From: Bacteroidales bacterium
GTDB taxonomy: Bacteria; Bacteroidota; Bacteroidia; Bacteroidales; UBA932
DNA: 36,913 bases
Direction of reading: 5' to 3'
Assembly: GCA_017428035.1 (NCBI GenBank)
Contig: JAFRRR010000044.1
Span: forward strand, 1 to 36,913
A model generated the notes under the pieces. The model saw nothing but the letters and a program-made list of their open reading frames with translations. It was not told the origin of the DNA and searched no databases. The translations under genes were made by a program, and so were the position numbers. Shown one piece after another: positions 16,021 to 23,774 of the stretch. Position 1 is the stretch's first letter; each line of letters opens with the position of its first letter.

Positions 16021-18324
16021 ATGATAAAGAAAATCTTTGCAGTGGCGCTGATGATAGTGGCGCTGAGTGCCTGCAGAAAGACACCGGAAGACACTATAGT
16101 TCCGGTGGCGAGTGTTGCGATCAGTCAAACCGAGGCGGAAATGGAGCTGGGTGAAACCGTGCAGCTGAAGGTGCAGGTTACGCCGTCCAATGCCACGCAG
16201 CAGAGTGTGATGTGGGCCTCTTCAAAGAAGTCCGTGGCGACTGTGTCCGACACCGGAGAAGTGACGGCCGTGGGCGAAGGCTCGGCCACGATCACAGCCA
16301 CCGCAGGTGGCAAGAGCGCCAGCTGCAGGATTACGGTGCTTAAGCCGAAGGTCGAGGTGCAGTCACTGGAACTGGATCAGAAAGAAGTGGCGCTGCCCAA
16401 GGGCGCAAGTCTGACCCTTGTGGCAACTGTGAGCCCCGCGGATGCAAGCGATGCCACGGTTTTCTGGTCGAGTGCCGACGAGGCTGTGGCAATTGTGGAC
16501 CAGAGCGGCAAGATTACCGCCACGGGCCGCGGAAGCACTGTCGTAACAGCCTTCTCGGGCAACAAGAGCGCCAGCTGCAAGGTCTCGGTGAATGTACCCG
16601 TCGAGAGGATTTCCCTGAGTTTTTTCAAGGTCGAGATACCTGTGGGTGGCAGCATACACATCATCGCATATGTTGAGCCTGCAGATGCCGACGATACGAG
16701 TGTTGTATGGGCATCTACAGATACGGAAGTGATAGAAGTGGACCAGGATGGACTCGTGTCCGGCAAGAGAGTCGGAGAGGCCACAGTATCCGCTTCCAGT
16801 GCAGACGGAAGCATTGTTGTTGGCTGTGTGGTTACGGTAACTCCGGTCCCGGTGCCTGTCGAAAGCGTAAGTCTGGACAGGACCGATGCGCAGTTGGAGA
16901 TTGGCCAGACGCTGACGCTGACGGCCACCGTGCTGCCGGAAGACGCCACCAGCAAGAGCGTGAGGTGGGCTTCTTCCAACCCGGGCATCGCCGAGGTGGA
17001 CCAGGCGGGCAATGTCACAGCCAAGGGTGCCGGCACAGCCACCATCACGGCAACGACCGTCGACGGCGGCAAGGTTGCAGGCTGCGAAGTGCTTGTCAAA
17101 GAGCCCTTTGTGGAGGTAGTGTCAGTTGCGATAACGGATGGCTCCACGACTGTCGGCACAATTGAGGCGACTAAGGGAACGACAAGGACTCTATATGCGC
17201 TGGTCCTCCCCGAGAATGCTTCGCAAAAGACAGTCACCTGGACAAGCTCCAATCCAGATGTGGTAATTGTAGATCAGACAGGTGCCGTTGCGTTTGTGGG
17301 TGGGGGAGAAGCCGTCGTGACGGCCGAGGCTGGGGGCAAGACTGCTGCGTGCCGCGTCAGCGTTACCGCCCCCGTAACAAGCATTGTGCTGAATGCCACT
17401 GAATTGGAAATGACCCTCGAAGAGACCTTCACTCTGGTGGCAACAGTTTACCCCGAAGATGCCACAAACAAGGATGTCCAGTGGACAAGTTCCGATGCCG
17501 CAGTGGTGTCGGTACAAGGCGGAGTGCTCACGGCCCGGGCGACCGGCACGGCCACCATCACCGCCACCGCGAAGGACGGCAGCGGAGTCAAGGCCGAGTG
17601 CCGCCTTACAGTGGTTGCACCGGGGGCCATCGATCCTGCAAGGAAAGTCATCGAAGCCATTGACCTCGGCCTGAGCGTGAAGTGGGGCAGCGTGAATCTC
17701 GGCACATCCAGGCCGGATGAATACGGCGACAGTTACTATTCCTGGGGTGAGACCGAGATAGATGATTTATATTATTGGGAAGATTACACCAAGTTCGGAA
17801 CGTACGACTATAAAAACACGTCAACATACGGTTTTACCAAGTACAACGGCTTAGACGGCAAGAGCGTCCTCGATCCGGAAGACGATGTCGCCCATGTGAA
17901 GCTCGGCGGCAAATGGCGCATGCCCACTATAGAAGAGTTCAGGGAATTGTTATATACCAGTTCCCTTTGCAGGGCGCAGTACCAGGGCCAAGACCCCAGT
18001 GCCAGAGATTATTCCGGTCCAGACTTTGACTGGAAATGGTATGACAATTACAATGGCTCGAATGTGGCCGGTTTTCTTGTCACTGCCCCGAACGGTAACA
18101 GCATCTTTCTTCCCGCCGCCGGCTTCAAATTCAACGATGGCCTGCTCGACGTTCAGGGTGTAAGCGGCGTTTACTGGTCTTCCTCCTGCCGTAGCGACAT
18201 CCGGGAAATCGCCGCCTACCAGTCGTGGTACGTTTACTTCAGAAGGGATGGCTTAGCAGAACAGTTTCACTGGACTTGGTATGGGCGCTATGCCGGCCAC
18301 TCGATCCGCCCGGTATCGGATTAA
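16021..18324 (+). CDS. Modular surface lipoprotein 3: six BIG2 and one FISUMP domain
   Basis: A 767-residue lipoprotein: signal peptide MIKKIFAVALMIVALSAC with cysteine 18, then RKTPED. Six BIG2 repeats follow at about 30-110, 112-195, 196-280, 281-366, 367-455 and 456-540, each ending in a C..(T/S)V strand and containing W(A/S)SS or WTSSN. The C-terminal FISUMP-like domain (545-767) has AIDLGLSVKWGSVNLGTS, SYYSWGE, GGKWRMPTIEEFREL and YWSSSCRSD...SIRPVSD. It is the third and shortest member of the array. The fourth BIG2 repeat is closest to repeats of lipoprotein 2 (SNPGIAEVDQAGNVTAKG). A surface location is inferred from the signal sequence; function is unknown. Confidence 0.85.
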   Translation: MIKKIFAVALMIVALSACRKTPEDTIVPVASVAISQTEAEMELGETVQLKVQVTPSNATQQSVMWASSKKSVATVSDTGEVTAVGEGSATITATAGGKSASCRITVLKPKVEVQSLELDQKEVALPKGASLTLVATVSPADASDATVFWSSADEAVAIVDQSGKITATGRGSTVVTAFSGNKSASCKVSVNVPVERISLSFFKVEIPVGGSIHIIAYVEPADADDTSVVWASTDTEVIEVDQDGLVSGKRVGEATVSASSADGSIVVGCVVTVTPVPVPVESVSLDRTDAQLEIGQTLTLTATVLPEDATSKSVRWASSNPGIAEVDQAGNVTAKGAGTATITATTVDGGKVAGCEVLVKEPFVEVVSVAITDGSTTVGTIEATKGTTRTLYALVLPENASQKTVTWTSSNPDVVIVDQTGAVAFVGGGEAVVTAEAGGKTAACRVSVTAPVTSIVLNATELEMTLEETFTLVATVYPEDATNKDVQWTSSDAAVVSVQGGVLTARATGTATITATAKDGSGVKAECRLTVVAPGAIDPARKVIEAIDLGLSVKWGSVNLGTSRPDEYGDSYYSWGETEIDDLYYWEDYTKFGTYDYKNTSTYGFTKYNGLDGKSVLDPEDDVAHVKLGGKWRMPTIEEFRELLYTSSLCRAQYQGQDPSARDYSGPDFDWKWYDNYNGSNVAGFLVTAPNGNSIFLPAAGFKFNDGLLDVQGVSGVYWSSSCRSDIREIAAYQSWYVYFRRDGLAEQFHWTWYGRYAGHSIRPVSD

Positions 18325-18486
18325 TGGTGTGGCTGGAGCGTAACCCGCATTGGTCACTCTTTTTATTTTGTCTTAAGATTTATTCCGCCAAAGTGGCGCG
18401 GTACGATATTCCCCAGAACGGCATCCAGGAAGACCACCATCCGCGCCTACGTTCGATATCGGCTTGTGGCGCGACTATGCCCCTTC
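18325..18486. other. Intergenic stretch between the lipoprotein array and a transposase remnant
   Basis: No gene, promoter box or clear terminator is recognisable. A short perfect palindrome CCTTCTCAGAAGG sits just beyond, at 18482-18494, and overlaps the stop codon of the adjacent remnant frame. Confidence 0.4.
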
Positions 18487-18655
18487 TCAGAAGGCCCTAT
18501 GACCCATATCCGTCCGCTCCAGTTTGGCGAGTTTGCGGATGTTGTGTACAATGGCCAGCGTGGCCATCTCGGCGGACGTCATCATATCTTCCTTCTCCTC
18601 TCCAAGTTCGATGTCACCCTCTTTTTTGTTGTCATTACCTCGGGAGGTGAATCCC
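18487..18655 (-). pseudogene. Probable transposase C-terminal remnant
   Basis: The minus strand carries an open frame of about 55 residues ending at TGA (18487-18489). It reads FTSRGNDNKKEGDIELGEEK, then EDMMTSAEMATLAIVHNIRK and LAKLERTDMGHRAF. The ATLAIVHNIRKLAKL segment resembles the C-terminal end of IS4/IS1182-type transposases, where a Met-Ala-x-x-Ala-x-x-HN-(L/I)-(R/K)-K pattern is common. No start codon or upstream part is present, because the frame runs straight into the end of the lipoprotein gene at 18660. The family call is a guess; that it is a remnant is fairly likely. Confidence 0.4.
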
Positions 18656-18659
18656 GCCT

Positions 18660-19187
18660 TTAATCTTCGTCATCCACAATAAGTTTGTGATAAGAATAAA
18701 CTGTGGTCCGTGTGCTGGAATACGAATTGAACAGGGCCTCATCGACTTGCTTGAGCACCAGGGTGTCTTTTGTGAGCTGAACCACGTCATAAGTGCCGAA
18801 CAAAGTCATAAACTTGGCGGGCAGAAAACCAGTGGACAGAGAGATGGCCTCCCTGAAGGAGATCTGATTCAGATTAGCATTGTAGGTGTAAGGGGTGCTG
18901 TCCACATCGTCAATGTCAAATGTGAATATGGAGCCCTTCTGTGCGAAAGCAATCAAGATATCGGAGAGTTTCAGCATAAAATGATCTCCGGTGAAATCGG
19001 TGGTTTCGGTGGTGGTGTTGGTCTTGCCGCCGACGGTGTAGACATAGTCGACATTTTTGGTGTCCAGCACCCAGGTGCCGTAGAGATTACCGGTCTTGTC
19101 GCCGGTGTTGGGAACAGTTTCTTTTTCACAAGCGACCGGCAGAAGAGCCACAGCCGCAACAATCAATGAATAAAAAAGTCTTTTCAT
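18660..19187 (-). CDS. Lipocalin-like lipoprotein
   Basis: A 175-residue lipoprotein: signal peptide MKRLFYSLIVAAVALLPVAC, then EKETVPNTGD. The mature part begins LYGTWVLDTKNVDYVYT, a G-x-W start typical of lipocalin-like Bacteroidetes lipoproteins, and continues as predicted beta-strands (IFTFDIDDVDSTPYTYN, NQISF, DTLVLKQV, TVYSYHKL). Function is unknown. It is third in a minus-strand run after the rSAM-associated lipoprotein and a beta-barrel protein; the gap to the preceding gene is 17 nt, so co-transcription is likely. A damaged partial copy lies at 3511-3712. Confidence 0.75.
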   Translation of the reverse strand: MKRLFYSLIVAAVALLPVACEKETVPNTGDKTGNLYGTWVLDTKNVDYVYTVGGKTNTTTETTDFTGDHFMLKLSDILIAFAQKGSIFTFDIDDVDSTPYTYNANLNQISFREAISLSTGFLPAKFMTLFGTYDVVQLTKDTLVLKQVDEALFNSYSSTRTTVYSYHKLIVDDED

Positions 19188-19204
19188 ATTTAAATTAAAG
19201 TTTT

Positions 19205-19810
19205 TTAGAATGACCAGCCAAGGCCGCCCGCGACGAATGACGCATAGGGGCCGAACGGCGCTTCAATAAAGCCGTAGATGTGCTTGCCGCCGGCGCGTAT
19301 ACCCAGCGGCGTGACAGATGGAACAGGGTAGATATCTGTCCCTCCGCTAAAACCCAGCCCGAAACCTGAATAGAGATTCACTACTCCATCTGGAATCCAC
19401 AGATAACGCCACTGCATCGTCCCGGAAGCTATAGGGGAGGAGTCTTTCCATCCAAGATCGGAACTTTTGCTGCGATCGAAGCGCGGTTTTCCATTGGGAT
19501 CTATACCAAACTGTGCGAATTGCATCAGACGGTGGTGGCTCCAACTGACCTCAGCGGTAAGGACCATCTCCCAACGCCGGCTATAGCGACAAACTCCGGA
19601 TATGAAGGCGTTGGGATAAAAACCGACGTTAGTGTTAATATACTGACCTTTATCGGCAAGCCGGGATTTGAGGATTGACGAAGGAGACACCCCTGTCCAT
19701 CCCATATGAATCGGTTGCATACCCGTGCCGATTTCCAGCCGCCACTCTTGTGCAAATGCCGTAACGGTTGCAAACAGAAGGACTGCTATTGTTGCAAGGC
19801 GCAATTTCAT
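19205..19810 (-). CDS. Outer-membrane beta-barrel protein, uncharacterised
   Basis: A 201-residue protein with a cleavable signal peptide (MKLRLATIAVLLFATVTAFA, cleavage before QEW). Alternating hydrophobic and aromatic strands follow (WRLEIGTGMQPIHM, WEMVLTAEVSWSHH, VVNLYSGFGLGFSG, ASFVAGGLGWSF), and it ends on phenylalanine, as outer-membrane barrels do. The size suggests an 8-stranded barrel. It overlaps the upstream rSAM-associated lipoprotein by 4 nt (19807-19810), so the two are translationally coupled. No family name can be given from sequence alone. Confidence 0.7.
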   Translation of the reverse strand: MKLRLATIAVLLFATVTAFAQEWRLEIGTGMQPIHMGWTGVSPSSILKSRLADKGQYINTNVGFYPNAFISGVCRYSRRWEMVLTAEVSWSHHRLMQFAQFGIDPNGKPRFDRSKSSDLGWKDSSPIASGTMQWRYLWIPDGVVNLYSGFGLGFSGGTDIYPVPSVTPLGIRAGGKHIYGFIEAPFGPYASFVAGGLGWSF

Positions 19811-20169
19811 TCTGCTGAGTCCAATTCTATGAGGATATCCCTTTCCCTCAGGTCGGCAAGCATCGTGTCCAGAGGCATATATTTGCCCTCTGGATCTTGG
19901 AAATTGACAAAAGGGCCAATAGTATTCCTTTCATAGGGAATCAACACTACACAATGGCCGTCGGCGTTGGTTACACCCAGTTCATTCTCCCCGACGCTTA
20001 TAGTGATGCCTTCCAGCGGAAGTCCGGTGGTTTTCGACACCAGCGAGAAGGACATACGGGCTTCTCCGGGCTCATAAAAGTCGCGCTGCGGGGTGCCGTA
20101 GCAAGCCTGAAAAATGAAGAGCGCGGTGGTGAGGGTCGAAGCCTTCAGAATGTTACGCAACCATTTCAT
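19807..20169 (-). CDS. rSAM-associated putative lipoprotein
   Basis: A 120-residue lipoprotein: signal peptide MKWLRNILKASTLTTALFIF with QAC lipobox and cysteine 23, then YGTPQRDFYEPGEARMSFSL. The mature part resembles a small transthyretin-like or carboxypeptidase-regulatory beta-sandwich (TGLPLEGITISVGENELGVT, DGHCVVLIPYE). A short lipoprotein starting CYGTP next to a SPASM radical SAM enzyme matches the Bacteroidetes pair described in TIGRFAM as rSAM_w_lipo and its partner lipoprotein. It is divergent from that enzyme (20239) with 69 nt between them. The gene begins a minus-strand run through the barrel and lipocalin-like genes. Whether it is the enzyme's substrate is not known; one cysteine besides the lipidated one (in GHCVVL) could be a modification site. 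Confidence 0.75.
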   Translation of the reverse strand: MKWLRNILKASTLTTALFIFQACYGTPQRDFYEPGEARMSFSLVSKTTGLPLEGITISVGENELGVTNADGHCVVLIPYERNTIGPFVNFQDPEGKYMPLDTMLADLRERDILIELDSAE

Positions 20170-20226
20170 ATCACCAGATAATTATATTACGTAAATGCTA
20201 AGTTACTCCAAAAATCACAAATTTTC

Positions 20227-20234
20227 TAAATTCG
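20227..20234 (+). promoter_or_regulatory. Possible -7 box of the radical SAM gene
   Basis: TAAATTCG differs from TAnnTTTG at one position and ends 4 nt before the ATG at 20239, so transcription from it would give an almost leaderless message. Confidence 0.3.
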
Positions 20235-20238
20235 CAAT

Positions 20239-21288
20239 ATGAATCCGTTTCTTTTCAGGCTTTTCAGAGAAGGCGAGGCCAAGGTACACGAACTCAATTA
20301 TCTGTTTTGGGAGTGTACCACCCGCTGCAACTTTCACTGCCGTCACTGCGGCAGCGACTGCTCGGTGCAGAGCCGGGAAAAGGATATGCCGCTGGAAGAT
20401 TTCTTAAAGGTGCTGGATACGATACCTCAAAACCATAGACCCAAAGAATTTACGGTGGTGCTTACGGGCGGAGAGCCGCTCTTAAGGCCCGATATTGTGG
20501 AGGCCGGCCGTGAAATCTGGCGTAGAGGTTTTGGCTGGGGGATGGTGACCAACGGCTGGAAATACGACGAGCAGATGCATTCCCGGCTTATGGGTGCCGG
20601 GATGGGGGCTCTCACTGTGAGTCTGGACGGGTTGGAGGCTTCTCACGACTGGATGCGCGGGGTTAAGGGAAGCTATGAGCGGGTGCTCAAAGCTATATCA
20701 ATTTTTGCACGCGAGCCGCGCCTGAACTCTGACGTGGTGACCTGCGTAAACAAGCGCAATTTGGGCGAGTTGCAGCAGATATACGACATTCTGGGCGGCC
20801 TGGGAGTGAAGCAGTGGCGGCTTTTTACAATTATTCCCATTGGTCGCGCTGCCTTAGATGCTGAGATGCATCTGTCCAATACCGAATTCGTCTCTCTGAT
20901 GGAATTCATCAAGGCCAAGCGCGAGGCGGGCGGTGCAATGAACGTTACCTTCAGTTGCGAGGGTTACCTGGGGCGTTACGAAGAGAAGGTGAGGGCTACC
21001 CGTTATTTCTGCCGGGCAGGCATCAATATCGCCTCTGTGCTGATAGACGGCCGGATATGCGCCTGTCCCAACATAGACCGAGACCGGTTCAGTCAGGGAA
21101 GCATCTATGCCGATAATTTCTACGAAGTGTGGAACTCCCGCTTCAACGAGTTCCGCAACCGCAGTTGGGCCCGCACGGGCCGGTGTGCCGACTGTGTCCA
21201 GTGGCGCAACTGCCTTGGCGGCGGGATGCACAACTGGCACGGCCAGGGCGGCGAAGTTCTCAACTGTCACTATGCAAAAACGATATGA
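20239..21288 (+). CDS. Radical SAM/SPASM protein, rSAM_w_lipo type
   Basis: A 349-residue radical SAM enzyme. The cluster-binding motif is CNFHCRHC (C30, C34, C37), preceded by ECTTR. GGEP (LTGGEPLLRP) near residue 76 binds SAM. The C-terminal auxiliary-cluster region is SPASM-like: CRAGINIASVLIDGRICACPN, then GRCADCVQWRNCLGGGMHNW and LNCHY. SPASM enzymes usually modify peptides or proteins, often forming thioether or C-C crosslinks; the reaction here is unknown. It is divergent from the rSAM-associated lipoprotein (20169) and overlaps the downstream glycosidase-like lipoprotein by 4 nt (ATGA, 21285-21288), implying translational coupling. It resembles the Bacteroidetes rSAM_w_lipo family (TIGRFAM) in context and motif layout; that assignment is from memory. 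Confidence 0.85.
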   Translation: MNPFLFRLFREGEAKVHELNYLFWECTTRCNFHCRHCGSDCSVQSREKDMPLEDFLKVLDTIPQNHRPKEFTVVLTGGEPLLRPDIVEAGREIWRRGFGWGMVTNGWKYDEQMHSRLMGAGMGALTVSLDGLEASHDWMRGVKGSYERVLKAISIFAREPRLNSDVVTCVNKRNLGELQQIYDILGGLGVKQWRLFTIIPIGRAALDAEMHLSNTEFVSLMEFIKAKREAGGAMNVTFSCEGYLGRYEEKVRATRYFCRAGINIASVLIDGRICACPNIDRDRFSQGSIYADNFYEVWNSRFNEFRNRSWARTGRCADCVQWRNCLGGGMHNWHGQGGEVLNCHYAKTI

Positions 21289-22577
21289 AAAGACATCTCC
21301 AATTGATTATTATTGCTTTGTGCCTTGCATTGGCGTCTTGTCAGGCCGCGCCGGACAAAAGTGAATCACGGATGGACCGCAGCCGTCTGAACATAGGCGC
21401 CTATATTCTTCAGCCGTATGCCAGAAGCGAGGCGCACATAAAAGATCTGGCCGACTGCGGCATCGATTTCGTGATTTGCATAGACAATGACCGAGCAGCG
21501 CTGGACCTGCTGGACAAATATGGCGTGGGGGCGATTGTCACCGGCGTTGTGCCGGGTTGGTGGGGTGGTGACGGCAATAATGCCGGCACGCTCAAAGATC
21601 GTCATCCTCTTTCTGAATACGAGGCGGCCGCGGCTGCATTTGAAGACCACCCGGCCATCTGGGGCATTGACATAGGCGACGAGCCGTCTGCTCTGGATTT
21701 CCCCTATTACGGCAAGGTTATGGAACGGGTAGAGGAGCTGTTTCCAAACCAGTTCGCATTTCTAAACCTCTATCCGAACTACGCCTCGGTGGCGCAGAAT
21801 ACAGAAGAACAGGCACTGAGCCAGCTGGGCACTGCCACTTATGAAGAGCACATAGAGCAGTATTGCCAGCATATACCCGCGGACTATCTTTCGTACGATT
21901 TCTATTACAAAGTTGCCGGCATCGAGAAGGACTATGCAAATCTTAAGGTAGTTTCCGATGCCTGCCACAAGAACAATCTGGATATGTGGGTAACCGTCCA
22001 GGTCAACAGTCTCGATCCAGAAGTGTGGATCAGCGAGAACGAACTCCGTTTCCAGGCTTTCTCGGCACTCGCTTTCGGCGCCTCTAATATCTCCTGGGCT
22101 TGCTACACCGCCGGCTGGTGGAGCAATCAGGTAGTGGACGGCGAAGGGAACAGGACGGAGCAGTATGACAAGCTGAAAAAAGTCAATGCCGAGGTCCACA
22201 CCCTGGCCGGGCGATATATGAAATACCGCAACACGGAGACGGCTTGTGTGGGATTCGAGGGTACCGATATGCTGGACGGCAGCGGCTTGGAGAGCCAGCC
22301 CGAGTTGGAATTCGGCCGGCTGACCGGTCTTTCTGCCGGATGCCCGCTTGTGGTGGGTAAAATGGCTGCCCGAAAAGGCCGGGGCAAGGCGCTGTTTATA
22401 TGCGTGGCCGATGACCCTTACAACGAGAACCCCCAGGAACACATCCTCCGCTTCAGCGTCAAGGGGCGCAAGGTCAAAGCTTTGGGCGGCGGTGGTCCGA
22501 TAGAGGTCAGCCGCTCCGCCGATGGTTGCTATGAGATACCAGTAGTGTCAAATCAAGCTCTCCTGCTGGAGTTATAG
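21285..22577 (+). CDS. Glycosidase-like TIM-barrel lipoprotein coupled to rSAM gene
   Basis: A 430-residue lipoprotein: signal peptide MKRHLQLIIIALCLALASC, cysteine 19. The mature part has IGAYILQPYARSEAHI, GVVPGWWGGDGNNAG, IWGIDIGDEPSALDFPYY (about 118-135, with a D-E pair at a strand end), FLNLYPNYASVAQNT, YLSYDFYYKV and MWVTVQ. A carboxy region follows with FGASNISWACYTAGWW and a C-terminal beta domain (ILRFSVKGRKVKALGGGGPI). This is the look of a clan-A-like glycosyl hydrolase of uncertain family; E in GDEPS is the best candidate acid. The start at 21285 is fixed by the signal peptide and by the 4-nt overlap with the rSAM stop. It is tail-to-tail with the lipoprotein ending at 22583. A truncated paralogue lies at 2784-3530. 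Confidence 0.7.
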   Translation: MKRHLQLIIIALCLALASCQAAPDKSESRMDRSRLNIGAYILQPYARSEAHIKDLADCGIDFVICIDNDRAALDLLDKYGVGAIVTGVVPGWWGGDGNNAGTLKDRHPLSEYEAAAAAFEDHPAIWGIDIGDEPSALDFPYYGKVMERVEELFPNQFAFLNLYPNYASVAQNTEEQALSQLGTATYEEHIEQYCQHIPADYLSYDFYYKVAGIEKDYANLKVVSDACHKNNLDMWVTVQVNSLDPEVWISENELRFQAFSALAFGASNISWACYTAGWWSNQVVDGEGNRTEQYDKLKKVNAEVHTLAGRYMKYRNTETACVGFEGTDMLDGSGLESQPELEFGRLTGLSAGCPLVVGKMAARKGRGKALFICVADDPYNENPQEHILRFSVKGRKVKALGGGGPIEVSRSADGCYEIPVVSNQALLLEL

Positions 22578-22582
22578 CCGGC

Positions 22583-22984
22583 TTATTCCAGGGCAACGAT
22601 TTTCCAGCTGCCGTCTATCTTCTCCAGGCGCATTGTGCGGGGGATGGAGCCTTCGCCCACGGCACCGTAGGGGCGGATTTCATAGCCGATTATCACGGCG
22701 CCGGTCTCCTCTTCCACTTCTGAAGAGACTATCTTGAAAGAGGTCTTTTTTGAGGCCTCGACCACCTTTGCGCGGATTTCTTCGCTGGGATAGTCGCCGG
22801 CGGCGATGGTGTCGCGCAGCATATCGGCAATATCGCTGGTGCAATACCCGGCGGCGGCCGCATAGTCCATATTGAAAAAGCTGGTCAAAAAGTCGCCGGC
22901 AACGGCCGCTGCCTTGTCGGCCTTAGGCGTGCAGGAGCACAGCGCAAAAATGGCGATAACCGCCGTGATAAGAATTCTTTTCAT
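22583..22984 (-). CDS. Small lipoprotein, NTF2/DUF4878-like
   Basis: A 133-residue lipoprotein: signal peptide MKRILITAVIAIFALCSC, cysteine 18. The mature part begins with an alpha-helical segment (AAAVAGDFLTSFFNMDYAAA) containing YC and DMLRDT, and ends with curved beta strands (SFKIVSSEVEEETGAVIIGY, PRTMRLEKIDGSWKIVAL). The final GSWKIVAL strand is typical of NTF2-like DUF4878-type lipoproteins. Function is unknown. It lies 19 nt downstream of comF on the same strand and probably forms an operon with it; it is convergent with the glycosidase-like gene, separated by 5 nt. Confidence 0.7.
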   Translation of the reverse strand: MKRILITAVIAIFALCSCTPKADKAAAVAGDFLTSFFNMDYAAAAGYCTSDIADMLRDTIAAGDYPSEEIRAKVVEASKKTSFKIVSSEVEEETGAVIIGYEIRPYGAVGEGSIPRTMRLEKIDGSWKIVALE

Positions 22985-23003
22985 AGAGACAAAATTAGGC
23001 AGT

Positions 23004-23726
23004 TTATTCTACAAAACCAAGGGTGGCTACGCTCACGGTGAAATGTGGCTGGAGCAGGTGGATGCACTCCTTGAGGGTGGCGCCGGTAGTCATTACATCG
23101 TCCACCAGCAGGATGTGGTTTATGCCGGATGCCTTCAGCCGAGCAGCCTGCTGCGCGTTTAGTGAGAAAGCTCCGGAGACATTGCGCCGGCGCGACTGTG
23201 CGCTGCGGCGCGTCTGGGTTGAGGTGTAGCGCCTCCGGCGCAGCAGGCGCCCCGCCACCTCAAGGCCGCCAAGTTCTTCGGCCACGCCGCGGGCGATGAT
23301 TTCCGCCTGGTTGAAGCCGCGTTTCCATCGTTTAAGGGGATGCAGCGGCACAGGCACCACCGCCTGCACGTTGCCGTACAGCCCGCCGCCGGCCATATAG
23401 GAGCCCAGCAACCGCGCCGCCCACAGCCCAAGGTCCCGACGCCGGCCGTACTTGAACTTGCGCACAATCTCGCAGTAGGGGCTGTCGTGCCGATAGAAAA
23501 ACAGCGCGGCGGCGTTGGATACACGGCAGTCGAAGAGCCTCTCCATAGCGGCGTTTTCGCTATAGTTCCAGAAATAGGTGAGCGGAATGTCGCTCCGGCA
23601 ATGGTCGCAGACCAGGTGCTCTTCAGAGGCCAGAGTGCCGCCGCAAACGGCGCAGCTGCGCTCAAAAAACAGGTCGCGGAGCCCGGAAAGGCTGCATCGC
23701 ATCAAATCAAAGAATCTTCCCTCCAT
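23004..23726 (-). CDS. comF: ComF-family phosphoribosyltransferase-like protein
   Basis: A 240-residue protein with the ComF/ComFC layout. The N-terminal zinc-ribbon cysteines are SCAVCGG and VCDHCRSD (about residues 25-42). LKYGRR-type segment IVRKFKYGRRRDL follows, then VPVPLHPLKRWKRGFNQAEI, and the PRPP-binding motif LLVDDVMTTGATL at about 205-217. ComF proteins are needed for natural transformation in several bacteria, and ComFC has been linked to single-strand DNA uptake or recombination; the function in Bacteroidota is less clear. Length is normal. It is divergent from dacA across a 42-bp gap that holds two facing-out -7 boxes, and is followed by a lipoprotein gene on the same strand. 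Confidence 0.88.
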   Translation of the reverse strand: MEGRFFDLMRCSLSGLRDLFFERSCAVCGGTLASEEHLVCDHCRSDIPLTYFWNYSENAAMERLFDCRVSNAAALFFYRHDSPYCEIVRKFKYGRRRDLGLWAARLLGSYMAGGGLYGNVQAVVPVPLHPLKRWKRGFNQAEIIARGVAEELGGLEVAGRLLRRRRYTSTQTRRSAQSRRRNVSGAFSLNAQQAARLKASGINHILLVDDVMTTGATLKECIHLLQPHFTVSVATLGFVE

Positions 23727-23746
23727 AATCTTAAATTCGCTAGTCT

Positions 23747-23767
23747 CAAAGATAATAGTTATCTTTG
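23747..23767. promoter_or_regulatory. Palindromic divergent promoter pair between comF and dacA
   Basis: CAAAGATAA-TAG-TTATCTTTG is a perfect 21-bp inverted repeat. Each arm contains an exact TATCTTTG -7 box: 23754-23747 on the minus strand toward comF (start 23726) and 23760-23767 on the plus strand toward dacA. The two boxes are only 5 bp apart, so the two polymerase sites overlap. The comF leader would be about 14 nt; dacA would be nearly leaderless. Confidence 0.6.
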
Positions 23768-23774
23768 TATGATT

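Noticed and set aside
7790-18324. A diversity-generating retroelement acting on the lectin-like FISUMP ends.
   Set aside because: No reverse transcriptase gene and no adenine-rich template repeat are visible in the window, and the three C-terminal ends differ by more than scattered substitutions.
7790-18324. The repeated BIG2 segments as a CRISPR-like or satellite DNA array.
   Set aside because: The repeats are protein-domain repeats of about 85 residues with diverged DNA, not short identical direct repeats with spacers.
20239-22577. A ribosomally made peptide (RiPP) precursor gene for the radical SAM enzyme.
   Set aside because: No short open frame with a leader-like start and Cys/Gly-rich core is seen in the gaps beside the enzyme; the only partner candidate is the lipoprotein at 19807-20169.
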